64,000 nt of DNA from Pyrus communis (GCF_963583255.1 NC_084812.1:26119065-26183064), one strand, 5' to 3'. Positions 1 through 11,906 are shown, numbered from the stretch's first letter. The notes: a model not told the origin generated them from the sequence alone. Numbers and translations: made by a program.

Positions 1-346
1 GTTCGTGAAAAAGTGGCTATTGGTAGTCATGGTGTTGGTTATATTCCCTCTACTGATAACCAGCCGATCTTCTCACTAAAGCCCTTCATTAGCCTCGTCA
101 TGGACTTTTTTTTTCCAAACTTGTCCCATCCGCTCCTTGAGCGGCGACAGGGTGGGGCGGGGAATGTTAGATTATCATTGATTGATTAATCTGAAATCTT
201 CTCTGTGATTGTAGCATGTATTATAGGAATGTAATTTCCAATTGTAATTAGTATAGGATTCCTACGTCAGTATAGATTAATATAACCCTATATATATTGT
301 AATATTTTTCAGACATAATTACAAGGAGTCATATTTCTACAATACA
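1..346 (+). mobile_element. Ty1/Copia retrotransposon 3' end (pol remnant plus 3' LTR)
   Basis: Positions 1-90 translate as the C-terminus of a Copia RNase H (VREKVAIGSHGVGYIPSTDN), where the usual ADIFTK stretch is already degenerate. A purine-rich tract at about 150-164 is followed by TGTTAG at 165, the expected polypurine tract and LTR start. The LTR probably ends with CA at 341 or 346, giving about 180 bp. The rest of the element is left of the window. The coding part is decayed, so the copy is not autonomous. Confidence 0.7.
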
Positions 347-2077
347 AAACTACTCAATTCTTCGCTTGTAAGTGAGAGGTCATGTTGGGTTCTCGCCAAA
401 AGCGAATTTGAACCATATTATTGCTAGTCCATTGTGAGGTACCTCATCCCCCTTAGTGCAGAGCATATTGTTTGTTAAAAAAAAAAATAGTCAACTTCAA
501 TTTTTTTTTTTAATTTTTTTTCTTCGCTTTATGACAAAAAAAAATGTGAAAAAAAGATATAAAATGTTATCCAAAAAGAGAAACTGGACCTGCAAACTCA
601 TAACCTAGTGGGCTGGACTAAGTATGAGCCCATATGCGTGGTTAGGTCCAAACCATTTCTGGCCCAATACACATTTCTAGTGGCAAGAAACAACCAACAC
701 AAGCTAAATCATGTATGGAGTAAATTGTAGCAATGGTAATGAATTTTTAGTTAAGGGACCATATTTGCATGTTTTGATGAGTTGAGAGACCAATGGTAAT
801 GGATTTTTAGTTAGGGACCATTGCTCTAATTGAGTTAAAGTTAAGGGAGCATTGCTACAAGTTACTCATCATGTATGTTAACTTATTGTACAAAGGCTCA
901 AAGATAGCAATGCTACATCTGTTGTTAGATCACTTGATGCTAGTGTGACAGGCACTTGACCGCTTTTTTAAACAAAACTCTTATAGGAGCGCTTGCATGT
1001 GATACAATGTCAATCTAAAAAGATGTGGATAGTACCGTATTAAATTACTAACTAGTTAGCGATTGAGCGCTTTTATATATATGTATATACATATGAGGCC
1101 ATATAATTAATTGGCAGGGTTGCTATTATATTTGGATCATTGCATTGCATGAGATATAGGAGATGGGCTGAGGTCAAATTATCCGGCCCCTGATGGGTTT
1201 GTATTATGGAGTAAGTAACATGGCAATCTAACGACAAGCCGGATCAATTTTTTAATATTTTCACACCGACTATGCACGTGGCATACATTACAGCGTACTA
1301 ATCAAAACTTACTAATTTAAAACCCTGTCCGAGCCCTTGGATAAGATATTAGATTGGGCCTCGAAGTTGGTAGTCTGGAATCGGGCGATTTTGGGTAAAC
1401 AAAAATAGACTTGGCCTCATAGCTGGCCATTTTTTTTTTTTTTATGGTCCAAACAAATTTTTCATCGAAGCAATGAATTGAAGCAGAGAGTTTAGCTTTT
1501 GTTGTGGTTTATTCTTTACTTCAGCAGTTACGGGAAACATCTTGTAATGTGTGCATGCACAAAAGAAATCTCATTCTTTTTTAGTTGGATACACATTTTA
1601 TGATCCTTTTTCATATGTTTTAAGTTTGAATCATTCTCAAGACACTGTCGTAGCCACATTGACTATAATCCCCCCCCCCATGCACCCGAGGTTTAAACTC
1701 ACTCACTACATGTTTAGATTAGTTCAAAATATAACATTGCTTGTATAAATAAAATTTAAAAATTAAAAAAAAAAAGATATGTATCTATTCGAGTTATAGA
1801 GGCATACCTTGCTTTGCTCGGGATCAATGAATTCTCAGTCTACGATTACTTAATTTTCACATTCGATGCCAAGTTATCAACCAAGGTTCTAAGGTGGGGA
1901 GAATGGTTGTAGCATTGGGATCAAGCTAACAAACGAAGCAAGTTAAGAATAAAGCTTTCTTGTTTTGTTTATTTACCTTTTGATTTTCAATCTTGTTCAT
2001 CTAAGAATCGCATCATTAACAAGTTAGAATCATATACTTTGCTTAAGTATTAGTTAGTAGAGATATGGGTGCAACGC
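347..2077. other. Intergenic stretch left of the NLR; short dispersed repeats
   Basis: No convincing gene. It holds a short dispersed repeat at about 360-480 (same family as 24050-24235, 43930-44085 and 44445-44605), a MULE-like MITE at 718-867, and homopolymer runs (T at 1431-1443, C near 1671-1679). The short reading frame at 1551-1748 has no recognisable content and I do not call it. Confidence 0.6.
708..877. mobile_element. Mutator-like MITE with 10-bp target-site duplication
   Basis: A 150-bp element (718-867) has terminal inverted repeats: GAGTAAATTGTAGCAATG at the left, matched by the reverse complement of the right end with one or two mismatches. It is flanked by identical 10-bp direct repeats ATCATGTATG at 708-717 and 868-877. 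A 9-11 bp TSD fits Mutator-like elements. It has no coding capacity. A 456-bp relative with the same termini lies at 24450-24905. Confidence 0.8.
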
Positions 2078-2087
2078 TATATAAATA
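2078..2087 (+). promoter_or_regulatory. TATA box of the NLR gene
   Basis: TATATAAATA lies 98 bp before the ATG at 2185. This predicts transcription starting around 2110-2120 and a 5' leader of about 70 bases. Confidence 0.5.
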
Positions 2088-2184
2088 TTAGCAGCGAGGA
2101 TCCATCTTAGATCACCAAATTCTTACTTCCTACAATCAACTCTATACTTTCAGCTTTGCTTTAATCTTATCCTCAATCAAGACG

Positions 2185-5100
2185 ATGGCGGAAGGGGTCC
2201 TATTCAACATTGCCGAAGGAATCATTGGAAGCTTGCAGAAACTTGCTCGTGAAGAGTTCGGATTGCTTTACGGTGTCAAAGATGAGCTCAAAAAGCTTGA
2301 GAAGACAGTTACCAAAATCAAAAATGTTCTTCTTGATGCAGAAGAAAAGAAGGCAAATCATGAAGTCACAGAGTGGCTGAAAAGCCTAGAAGATGCAGTT
2401 TATGATGTTGATGACTTGCTAGATGAATTCTACACTGAAGCTCGGTGGAGGCAAATGGTAATTGGAAATAAAATTTCAAAGCAGGTACGCCTCTTTTTCT
2501 CAAGCTCAAACCAACTTGTTTTTCGGCTAAAGATCGGTCATAAGATTAAAGAAATTAGGGAGACACTTAATGTGATTGAGACCGACAGAGGGTTTCACTT
2601 AGATGAGCGTCTCCAAGAGGCACGAGTTCTAACTAGAGAGAGGGAAACTCACTCTTTTGTCCGTAAGGAAGAAATCATAGGGAGGGATAAAGAGAAAAGG
2701 GAAATTGTAGGACTTCTGTTAGATCCTATTCCTGAAGAGAATGTGTCAATCATTTCCTTAGTTGGGATTGGAGGTTTGGGAAAAACTGCACTAGCCCAAC
2801 TTGTTTTCAACGACGAGACAGTCAAAAAGCATTTTGAGTTGAAAATATGGATATGCGTCTCTGATAAATTTGAGTTGACTGTGCTTGTTAAAAAAATCAT
2901 TGAGTCCGCAACTAGTAGGACACAGGGAAACCTTGAGTTGGATCAATTGCAAAATGACCTCCGAAAACTAATAGATGGAAAGAGATACCTCCTTGTGTTA
3001 GATGATGTATGGAATGAAAATAGGGAAAAATGGCTTAGTTTGAAAAGCTTGTTGATGGGTGGTGCAAGAGGTAGTAGAATATTGATAACTACTCGTAGTA
3101 AAGTTGTTGCAAATATCTCAGACACAAATAAACAATATATCCTGGGGGGCTTGGAAAAAAAAGAATCTTGGTCTTTATTTAAGCAAATGGCCTTCAAAAC
3201 AGAACAAGAGTCAGAAAATCCAAGTATTAAGGAAATTGGGGAAGAGATTGTTGGAAAATGTAAGGGCATCCCACTTGCTATAAGGACGACAGGGCGAATG
3301 CTCTACTCTAAGAATCAGGAAAATGAATGGTTGGCTTTCAAGAATAACGACCTTTCAAAAGTAAATCAGGAAGCAATTGATATCTTACCAACACTTAAGC
3401 TAAGCTATGATATCCTCCCATCACATTTGAAACATTGTTTTGCATATTGTAGCTTGTTCCCCAAAGATTATGAGATTGATATAAAGACATTGGTTAACCT
3501 CTGGGTGGCACAAGGGTTTGTTAAGTCTTTAGATCAAAGCAAGAGTTTGGAAGATGTTGGTTATGAATATTTTTTGGAATTGGCATGGAGATCTTTTTTC
3601 CAAGAGGTAACATATGATGAGTTTGGTATGATAAGTAGTTGTAAAATGCACGACCTCATGCACGACCTTGCAAAATCAGTGTCTGGGATGGAAATCACCA
3701 TAGTAGTTGAAAAGGAGGATAATTTTTCTGAAAAACTTCGTCATGTGTCTTTTGATTATTCAATTGGTATGTGGTTAATTGAAAAAATTCCTACATCTTT
3801 GCTAAGGGCACATAAGTTGAGGACATTTTTATATGTTGATGAATATCGGCTCTTTTTTCATGATGATGGGTCTATTAAGTCATTTTGCAATGCAATTGCT
3901 TCAAATTTCAAGTCATTGCGCATGTTGAGTCTGCATGCATTGGGTATCAGAGCATTACCAAATTCCGTACGTAAATTGAGACATTTAAGATATCTCGATC
4001 TTAGAAGAAATCCCATTGAGAGGCTCCCAAAGTGGATAGTTAGACTTTAGAATCTGCAAACCCTAAATCTGTCATATTGTGATATGCTTGTGGAACTACC
4101 AAGAGACATTAATAAATGGTTCAATTTAAGGCATCTCATGGTAAATGGGTGTATCAGATTGAATCATATGCCGGATGGATTGAGAGAATTGACTTGTCTT
4201 CGGACATTGGATAGATTTGTTTTGAGTGAAGACAGTTGCATTACAGGGGGCGGTGCTGGGCTTGGCGTGTTGAACAGGCTTAACAACTTGACGGGAAGTA
4301 TGAGCATTGAAAATTTGTGGAACGGGAAAGATATGGTGTCAGAAGCAATCTCTGCAAATATGAAGGAAAAACAGAGTCTTACTTCGTTGTCTTTGAGGTG
4401 GAAAGTAAATATTACAGGTGATGTCAATGAGGCTGAAAATGGTGAAATATTATTGGAAGCACTGCAACCTCATTCAAATTTGAAAGAGTTATCGGTGTAT
4501 TTTTTTGACGGTGTGAAGTTTGCAGGTTGGCTTTCTTCTCTCACAAATATTGTTAATCTCACTTTAGAGGAATGCAAAACATGTCAGTATCTCCCGTCGT
4601 TTGATCATTTACCTCGTCTTAAGGTTCTTAGACTTGATAGTCTTAATGCTTTGGAGTACATTTCAGATGCTTCATCGTCAGCGTCGCGAATTCCATTCTT
4701 CCCCTCCTTAAAGAAAATTTACCTATGGAATTGTCCTAATCTCAAGGGATGGTGGAAGCAGAGTGCTCTAATTGGCTCCCCAACGACAGAGTATGAGCAT
4801 CAGCATATACAGCAGTCATCGCTTTCATTTCCCTGTCTTTCTCTATTATATGTCTGGGATTGTCCTAACCTAACTTCCATGCCACTCTATCCACATCTTG
4901 AAGACGAGCTGTCCTTGAGTAATACCAGCTTGAAGCCATTAGAAGAGACGATGATGATCGGTGATGAAGACATTTTGGCACCAGCAGAAACAACATCATC
5001 TGCTTGTACATGTTGTTCCCTCTTCTCTATTTTCTCTCCTTTAGTCTCTGGAGCATCTGGCCCGCATGTCTCCGCTTCCTCCTCTTCTCCTCTTTCCAAA

Positions 5101-5600
5101 TTAATAAGTTTGGAAATTACAGACATTGAGGATATAGAATGTGTTCCAGAGAGATGGCTGCGCAATCTCACTTCTCTCAAGAAATTGAGTTTGTCCCGAT
5201 GTCGTAGACTGAGTGTATACCTTTGTCCCCGTCTCCGAGCGTCCAACATCTCACCACACTTGATTGTCTAGAGATAGCGAACTGCAATGAGCTGGATCTG
5301 TGGAAGGAGGATGAGAGTTTCTTGCAGTGGAAATCCCTAAGGAGCCTTCGTACCCTCCGTATTTCTGCATGTGATCGTTTGATAAAGTTGCCGGAAGGAA
5401 TAGGTAACCTCACATCCCTTTCCGAACTAGTCATTGGATATTGCCGTAATTTAGCATCACTGCCAGAAGGGATGTGTCGCCTCACCTCTTTAGAGACACT
5501 GCGGATTTACAACTGCTCCAGCGTATTAAGGCAAAGATGCGAGAAAGAAAGAGGTGAGGACTGGTCTAAGATTGCCCACATCCCAAATATTTACATTTAA
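2185..5600 (+). pseudogene. CC-NBS-LRR disease-resistance gene (RGA type), broken by a stop and a frameshift
   Basis: Intracellular immune receptor of the coiled-coil NLR class, intronless as is common for RGA-type genes. Residues 1-150 are the Rx-type coiled coil with YDVDDLLDEF at 73-82. The NB-ARC follows: P-loop GIGGLGKT near 194-201, kinase-2 LLVLDDVW near 269 (the final W marks the non-TIR class), RNBS-B GSRILITTR, GIPLA near 362, RNBS-D CFAYCSLFPKDYEI, and MHD (KMHDLMHDL) near 487. LRRs run from about 560. Frame 1 is interrupted by TAG at 4048-4050 (VRL*NLQTLNLS), where the same frame continues without a break on both sides, so a CAG to TAG change is likely. It then ends at 5271 in an unrelated tail, while the LRR continues in frame 3 from about 5211 to 5600, implying one lost base near 5209-5211. 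A 621-residue CC-NB-ARC product could still be made. Sequencing error is the alternative. Confidence 0.9.
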
Positions 5601-5716
5601 TGACTCGATGACAGACTGGAGTCAGCTGGTGTTCTGGTACCTTTTCTAACTTCTTCTGATTTCCATTTTACATTTCAATAAATCCAAATTAATAGCCAAA
5701 CTATGTTTGTCTCTCA
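5601..5716 (+). other. NLR 3' flank interrupted by a solo LTR
   Basis: AT-rich sequence following the LRR stop codon, with AATAAA at about 5676 that could serve as a poly(A) signal for the broken NLR. The solo LTR starts at 5717. Confidence 0.4.
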
Positions 5717-6421
5717 TGTTGAATAAGTGGCCAAGTGGCCATACTTTAGATTAAACAAAAGAAGGTGGAAACACCTTTCCTTGTTTTGGGGAGGAAAAAA
5801 GGGAAAAGTTTGGTTGCTTTTGAAAAGCATTTTTGTTCTCTTCCAACATCCGTGCCTTTTGAAAAAGAAATATGAGAGAGCTCATTGTGTTCGGTTGTGA
5901 AAAAAGAGGGAGAGAAGAAAGAGAGCTGTGTGTTTCGGTTTTGGCAAAAAGAAAGAGAGAAGAAAGAGTTCTTTTTTGCAGAGAGTATTTTCTGATTGCA
6001 GAAGCAGAGAAGAAGGGGTGCCGCATTCCCCATTTGAAAAGAGCTCCTCTCTTTGGTTAGTAATCATCCACCAAAGTAGTTGTTGTTGTAATAGCTTTGA
6101 GCTATATGTATAGAGAAGAAATTATTCATTATATTTCTTTCTCTATTTGTTTCTTTGGTGTGTGAGAGTTATTGGGTGTATTGGGTTTTTGGGTTGTGAG
6201 ATTGCCAACACTTTGTAAACTCCCATTTGGTTGATAGTGGATTATTGGGTGAGCTCCTACTGCTCCGAGGACGTACTCCAGTTACACTGACTGTGGAGGA
6301 ACCTCGTTAAAATCTTTGTGTCTTTTATATTTTGTTCTTGCATTTTCATTTGATAAAATTTCCTGTGGGTTAGCTTGATTTGGTTCCGCGTGGTTTGGTG
6401 CTATCCTAGCACAACATCTCA
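5712..6421 (+). mobile_element. Solo Copia-type LTR, 700 bp, with 5-bp TSD
   Basis: An LTR-like sequence runs from TGTTGAATAAG (5717) to ATCCTAGCACAACA (ending 6416). It is bounded by perfect 5-bp direct repeats TCTCA at 5712-5716 and 6417-6421. The interior has typical Copia LTR phrases (CCGAGGACGTA and GAACCTCGTTAAAATC near 6275-6315). No primer-binding site, gag-pol or second LTR adjoins it, so it is a solo LTR left by LTR-LTR recombination. Short frames inside it on both strands are not genes. Confidence 0.85.
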
Positions 6422-7433
6422 AACCAGAACCATTCATTCAGTTAACCGAAGCGCCCTTTCTATGTCGGTGGCTCAAGATTCGTTCCTCGTTGAAACTTTA
6501 TGCTTCATCTCTACAATTGTTTACGCTCGCACAACAGCGTGGTGGTGTATGTGTATCAAATGGTTGCAGCCTGCACTTCTTTTACCTTTTAACTTTGCTC
6601 TTTTCCTTGTATATATCTTCTTTGTTTCATTTCAAGAAGGGTAAGGTTTAAGTCCTCCCTTCTTTTTCATGTAATTTTTCTCTTCTTTTTTTATTTTTAT
6701 TGTATGAGGGGTAAGGTTTATGTTCCCCCTGACTAGGTGTACATTATTTTTCATCATCAATAAAATTTCCCTCGTACCGCCGAGGTTTTATCAAAAGAAA
6801 AAAAAGTTGTATAAATTATAGGGTGAAATATGACTTTATCTGTTAGGCTTTGAAGATTACAATCTTAAAATGAACCAAATCCAAGCCGAATCGAACAGTA
6901 ATTTCAGTTTGGTTTTTAGTTTCGATAAAAAATCGAATCGAATAGAACTGAACCCACTCTTATAGTAAGTGATACAAGGTACCTCTCCTCAGTAATACTC
7001 AAGTTTTAATTTTCAGTCATTTCCTGGTGACTTTTATTTTAAAGAGAAAATACACACATGTACATTATACAAACATGTTTACATGTTTTTGTTGCCCTAT
7101 GTTTTTGATACCTTCTTCTCTGTATAAGGCGATTTATGTCATACACTTCTAATTTAAAAAACTCAAGTGCAAGAAGACGGTCCTGCAAACCATGTTAGAT
7201 GGCCTAAACCACATTTGCTTAGCTACGAAAGGGAAGGTTAAAGAATTTATGGCCTACGTGTATCGTTTTCCACAAGCATGGCAGTAGGTTAATTGTTTGA
7301 AGAGCATTTGTTGCTTTTGAATAGAACATTAACTGTTAACACCTAACTGTACATAACGGATTCATGGAGAAGATAACTGAGCCTTCCAGGTTCCATGAAG
7401 GAAATTGAAACAACTCTCCCAATATACACGTGT

Positions 7434-7668
7434 GAATTAAATGTAACTTAGCATCCACAACAAGTGGTCCAATGGTAAGGACGATGATTGCGATTCTTTA
7501 ATAAACCAAAAAATGTGGGAGGTCTCAGATTCGATAACTTGATACTCCGAGCTAATGAGTCTACTTGACTGTGATTACAAACAAGATGAAATTTTTCATA
7601 ACCTCTCCGAACTCAGAATTAGTGGATAACCGTGACTTGCCACCAAACCTCACTGAATTAAATGTAAC
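7434..7668 (+). mobile_element. SINE-like retroposon with 14-bp TSD
   Basis: A 207-bp segment (7448-7654) is flanked by perfect 14-bp direct repeats GAATTAAATGTAAC (7434-7447 and 7655-7668). It carries a pol III box A-like TGGTCCAATGG at 7465-7475 and a box B-like AGATTCGATAA at 7528-7538, as in tRNA-derived SINEs. There is no clear poly(A) or poly(T) tail, and box B is diverged. The long AT-rich TSD points to L1-type target-primed insertion. Confidence 0.55.
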
Positions 7669-8573
7669 GGCTATAGGTTGTTACCATTAAGGCCTCACTG
7701 AATTTTGGTGTGTATACATTCACTTATTAATTTATGCAGCGCATGCGAACTAGGTTACAATTATTAACCTCCTTCATTTGGTTGTTACCCTTTTTCTCTC
7801 TCTTTTTTTCTCTTTTTATGGGAGGAGAAAGGGGTGTTCGAACTTAGACGTCATTCCAACGTTAGGAATAAAAATGGCCACTAGTTTGTTTGTTCATTGT
7901 TTTCTTTAGAAAAAACTATGTTTCATTGTTTCTTACTTCCAAAAAGACACTTTACAACAAAACAAAAACAATAGGATAGGCCTTTAAAAGAAGAATGACT
8001 TACGTGAAATGAGTTTACCGTTATTATGGTTTTTCAACCTAATAATACAATGTCGTAAGCAAATTTTTTTGGGGTTTTTTGAAATAGGTCCAAAGTAACT
8101 AAAAATTGGATATATTTCAAAAATCAAAAGTCACTAAAAATTAGACCTATTTCAAAAGGTAGTCTATAAAATTGGACATATTTCAAATTTTCCCAATTTT
8201 TTTCCATAATATTATTATTGGATTGAAAGTGTAACGATCTGTCCCTAATTTTCCATGTAATTTCCTTCTCGAGTATATAAATTGACGATTATGCCCTTGT
8301 TGGCAAAGTAGAATCCGATGTGTACGTTGTTGTTCAGCTTTTAAATTATTTTTCCTATTATCGTAATTAAATAGTACTCGTTTTTATGAACGCATGAGCA
8401 CGAGTTAGACCCGAACCAAATTTGTAATGAAAAAGTTATGTTTAGTTCAAGTAAGTTAATAATGGGTAAAATTATACACGTGTGTGCGAATTATTTAGAG
8501 TTTGAGACACTGTTTTGATAGGGTGAGCTTGATTTTTGTGTACCTTTAAATTATACAAAATTTGGACCATTTC

Positions 8574-8668
8574 CCATTTTCAAACCGGTCCCTCACTTAC
8601 CGCACCAACCAACCACCTTTCTCCCTATTTTCTATCACCCAATCAGAAACTCTCTCTCTTGTACAATC

Positions 8669-8699
<31 letters not shown>

Positions 8700-8935
8700 T
8701 CTTCTTCTCCTCTCTCTCACCGTACCTCTTTTCTCTCTACAACAACAAAGAACCATTATCAAACCTCACAAGTCCAACTTCCAACTTCAAACCACCACCA
8801 TCGTGCTCCTCTCCTTACCACGAGTTTGGCCAAATTTTTCTAGATTTTGGCTAACCAAACGGCGGCCGATGGCAACAACGGTGATCGAAGAGCTAGGGAA
8901 GAAGGAGAATATTATGTTAAAGTTAACATAATTCT
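8574..8935 (+). other. CT-rich leader-like sequence with short reading frame
   Basis: This looks like a plant 5' leader: pyrimidine-rich, with a CT microsatellite at 8674-8699, and an ATG near 8869 in AGGCGGCCGATGG-like context. The frame from that ATG runs only to 8931. No downstream exon is recognisable, so it may be an orphaned promoter and leader or a gene fragment. No product is assigned. Confidence 0.25.
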
Positions 8936-9509
8936 CACGTCATTACTGACATCATTAAGTACGTTTGTTAAAGTTAACGAAATATTCCCCTGGAATATGT
9001 CAACGGATGCAGGCTCGTGACTTGCGCGTTGCTGCGCATGTGACTGCAAGCTAACGGCACGTGAGGGCACATGCCGTTTTGTGGCGGCGCATGGTCGATG
9101 TGTACGGGTTCATGACGTCGCGTGGAATGTTTTCGTATATTTAAACCCTCTGTTAGTTTAAATAAATTCTAGCTTCGGTTTAAATTTATCCATATTTTAT
9201 ACATCACTTTCCTTTTGGCTACGTCACCTTTGGATGTTAGCTAGCATACCTCGACTCCGGTCTAAGTGTGTCAAAAAGTCGATATAAATTTCTCTCATCC
9301 AAAAAAAAGTGGCATCACATAATTCCCAAGTCCTAACAAACAATAACTAATATTGAACCATTGATAGGTCCATTAGGTCATCAAGGCAAATTCAGTGATC
9401 CACTATTCCTTCCACTGTAATCCATAATGCTATGATGTAGCAGTAGGTCCCAAAAAATTCATACAGCTAACTTTTTTTTCCATCTTTTTGTTGTTAATGT
9501 TATAATGTA

Positions 9510-9663
9510 GGAAGTTTTAACGAAACATTTCTGGTATTGTTTATTTTTAACGAAAAATCACATTTTTACATTTTTCTGGTGCTATTCACTATAGTTTTAT
9601 TTGTCATTTTTCATTAAAACTAAAGTTTTTTTTTTTTTTTTTTTACTTTTCGTTAGTTTTTCT
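9510..9663. mobile_element. Short MITE, same family as 49810-49963
   Basis: It begins GAAGTTTTAACGAAA and ends CTTTTCGTTAGTTTTTC, as does the copy at 49810-49963. It has the same internal phrases (TTAACGAAAAATCA, TATTCACT) and a long T run at about 9627-9644. The flanks TTATAATGT and TTATAATTT give a 9-bp TSD with one mismatch. Confidence 0.6.
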
Positions 9664-11703
9664 TATAATTTAAATGAAAAATGCAAGTAGTATAAATAAA
9701 GTAAAAAATAAAGGAAAATTGTTACTCGTATTTTAAAAAATTCAATTGTGCACTTCATTGTTTACAATTAAAATGAAAAAAAATTATGTGCACAACTAAG
9801 TTTTTGGTTATTACAATAATAGAGGAGCTCTTAACGTCGAGACGTAGTAGCGTAATCTTCTCTTATTAGTGTATGGATTATTCTTTGTAATTTTGTAATT
9901 AATATCTTCGCATGTTTTACATTATATATATTTCTGTTGTAAATATTTAGATATTTAAAGGTTCTATTCTTGTTTTAATTTTTGTTTCTTTAATTTATTT
10001 GTATTTTTTACACATCTCTTTCTCACTGAGGTTAGGTTGTCGGTTCCTAAATGAAAAAGGCCAAATTCCTACATTATAAATTGACTGATGATCCCACACG
10101 TCTAGAAAAGAGTTTAACTTAGCAGACTTTTTTTTTTTTTTTAACATATAATATTAGTAATTGCTTTTAATAGAAATCGAATTTAAATTATTATTATGAT
10201 TTTTTTTGTCAAAAGATAAATTTGTTAAATTAGATGTTAGATTAGAGAATAGATAGGATTTAAACTTACATTGTGGTGTAAGGAAACACTCTTCTCCAAC
10301 AATGTAAAAAATGACAATTTCTAAGATTTCTCGCTTATAAATGAACATAAATATTACTAGACTGTTATACTAAGTATTACAAAACCAAATAAATAATGAA
10401 TTTAGAAACAGAATCCGACATATCTTTGCTAAGCCATTTTTGTCAGACCGTCCAAGGGCAGAATCACACACAACCATCCACCGCAACGCCGCGATCCCCG
10501 AGGTATAATCCGTATATCAAAAAGACATCCATGACCCTACTAATCCACAGATCATATGTTGGATATCAATCAATCAACTTTGAGTGGACTTAATTTGATT
10601 TATATTAGCTTAATGCTTATTTAATTTGATTTGTTTAATATTTATCAATATAACCTAAACTCAAAACCCAAAATTTCAATTATTTTGTCGCAAAATTACT
10701 TAATTTTGATACAAGACATCATATAAAATAATAAGCTAACACTTTAGGAAGGTTCATATTATGCACACTGCATGTATTGGCTTTTACACGAGGAACGTTA
10801 AACTAGTTTTTGGTATCAAGATCATGTTGTTCTTATCTGACACTAATGGATCTGCTTCATCCGTATCTTTGGCAAAAGTCCTTCATTGATAGCGTATTAG
10901 CGTTTTACTAAGCAAGTAAACTACCATTACCAAAAAGATTCAAAACCTAAACTGAAAGAGACTCTACAAAAAAAAAACCTTTCAGACTCGGCAAGCTTGA
11001 CCTTATTGTTCATGTTAATAAAACTAAAACACACATTGATAATGTGAATATCCCCAAACAACTATCTGCTTTATATTAATAACTTAGGTATTAGAGTTAG
11101 ACATAAATAGAAGTGTGATGACGTAGACGTTGAAACTTTATCGTGCAAATCTAGCTTAACGAATCTGAAGAAGGGGGTGGTAGTTAATAACACATTTGCT
11201 AACCATTTTCTAGTACAGTAACATGAAAATTTAAAATCTTTGTAAGCCGATTACATGGAGGCCAAGGTAACCTCCAGTCTACATGTAGCAGCGTTTCTCT
11301 GAAGATGTGGATTGTCAATGACCTATAGTAGAATTCGAACTTGAATATAGTTGCAAAAACACAATATTCTAGTCAACTTAACTAAACCTTGATTTGCAGT
11401 TTTACGCGCTTGGTAGTCAACACAACTTTGTACGTTTTCCCTCTTGTTTTGGAACTTCGATGAAAATTACAAGAATAGTACTAGCATGAATTACGGAGAG
11501 AGGGGCGGTTTGCGGAATCCAGGAATCCAGAAGTCGAGGACAACCAGACACAAACCCATCAGAGGGAGAAGAAGACTCAGAAGAGGGTTCTTTGAATTTA
11601 AAGGAGGTTTGGAGGCAGGTTGCCAGGTGCCACCTCCCTCTTAACGCGATTTCTGCAATAACTTTCCTTCTTTCCCATTTCCCCATCTTATCCTCCGCAC
11701 TTG

Positions 11704-11710
11704 TATAAAT
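11704..11710 (+). promoter_or_regulatory. TATA box of the DUF642 gene
   Basis: TATAAAT lies 104 bp before the ATG at 11814. The leader between them holds a CT microsatellite (11753-11797), a type of sequence that binds GAGA/BPC factors in many plant promoters. Confidence 0.55.
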
Positions 11711-11750
11711 CTGAACCCTCCTCCCTCTCTCTCCCACAACAAACACAAAC

Positions 11751-11752
<2 letters not shown>

Positions 11753-11797
<45 letters not shown>
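11753..11797 (+). repeat. (CT)n microsatellite in the DUF642 5' leader
   Basis: About 22 CT units end in CATCTGTT. A second CT run (about 11910-11942) ending in the same CATCTGTT lies just inside intron 1, so coding exon 1 sits between two near-identical repeats. Confidence 0.9.
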
Positions 11798-11800
<3 letters not shown>

Positions 11801-11813
11801 TGTTACCATTCTA

Positions 11814-11906
11814 ATGGTGAAAGTGGCTACTGGGTTGCTCTCACTTTTGCTTGCATCCGCATTGCTGCTCACTAATCCTGCTTCTGCAGCTTTGCCTTTG
11901 GATGGT

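Larger units (their letters stand above)
6422..11400. other. Gene-poor repeat-rich intergenic region
   Basis: I see no supportable gene. 6640-6790 has two GGGGTAAGGTTTA phrases and an AATAAAATTTCC end, resembling a LINE 3' end (weak). 6885-6965 resembles one end of the hAT-like element at 35384-36044. A SINE-like insertion is at 7434-7668. 8050-8200 repeats an AAAAATTGGA/TATTTCAAA phrase. 8574-8935 is a CT-rich leader-like stretch. A MITE lies at about 9510-9663. About 10130-10390 is a diverged minus-strand member of the dispersed repeat family. The rest is AT-rich unique-looking sequence. Confidence 0.5.

Noticed and set aside
5746..6113. Several overlapping short frames on both strands
   Set aside because: They lie wholly inside the solo LTR and are purine/pyrimidine-skewed.
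8536..8931. 131-codon frame over the CT microsatellite
   Set aside because: Low-complexity Ser/Leu content from the CT repeat; no homology recognised and no splice-supported continuation.
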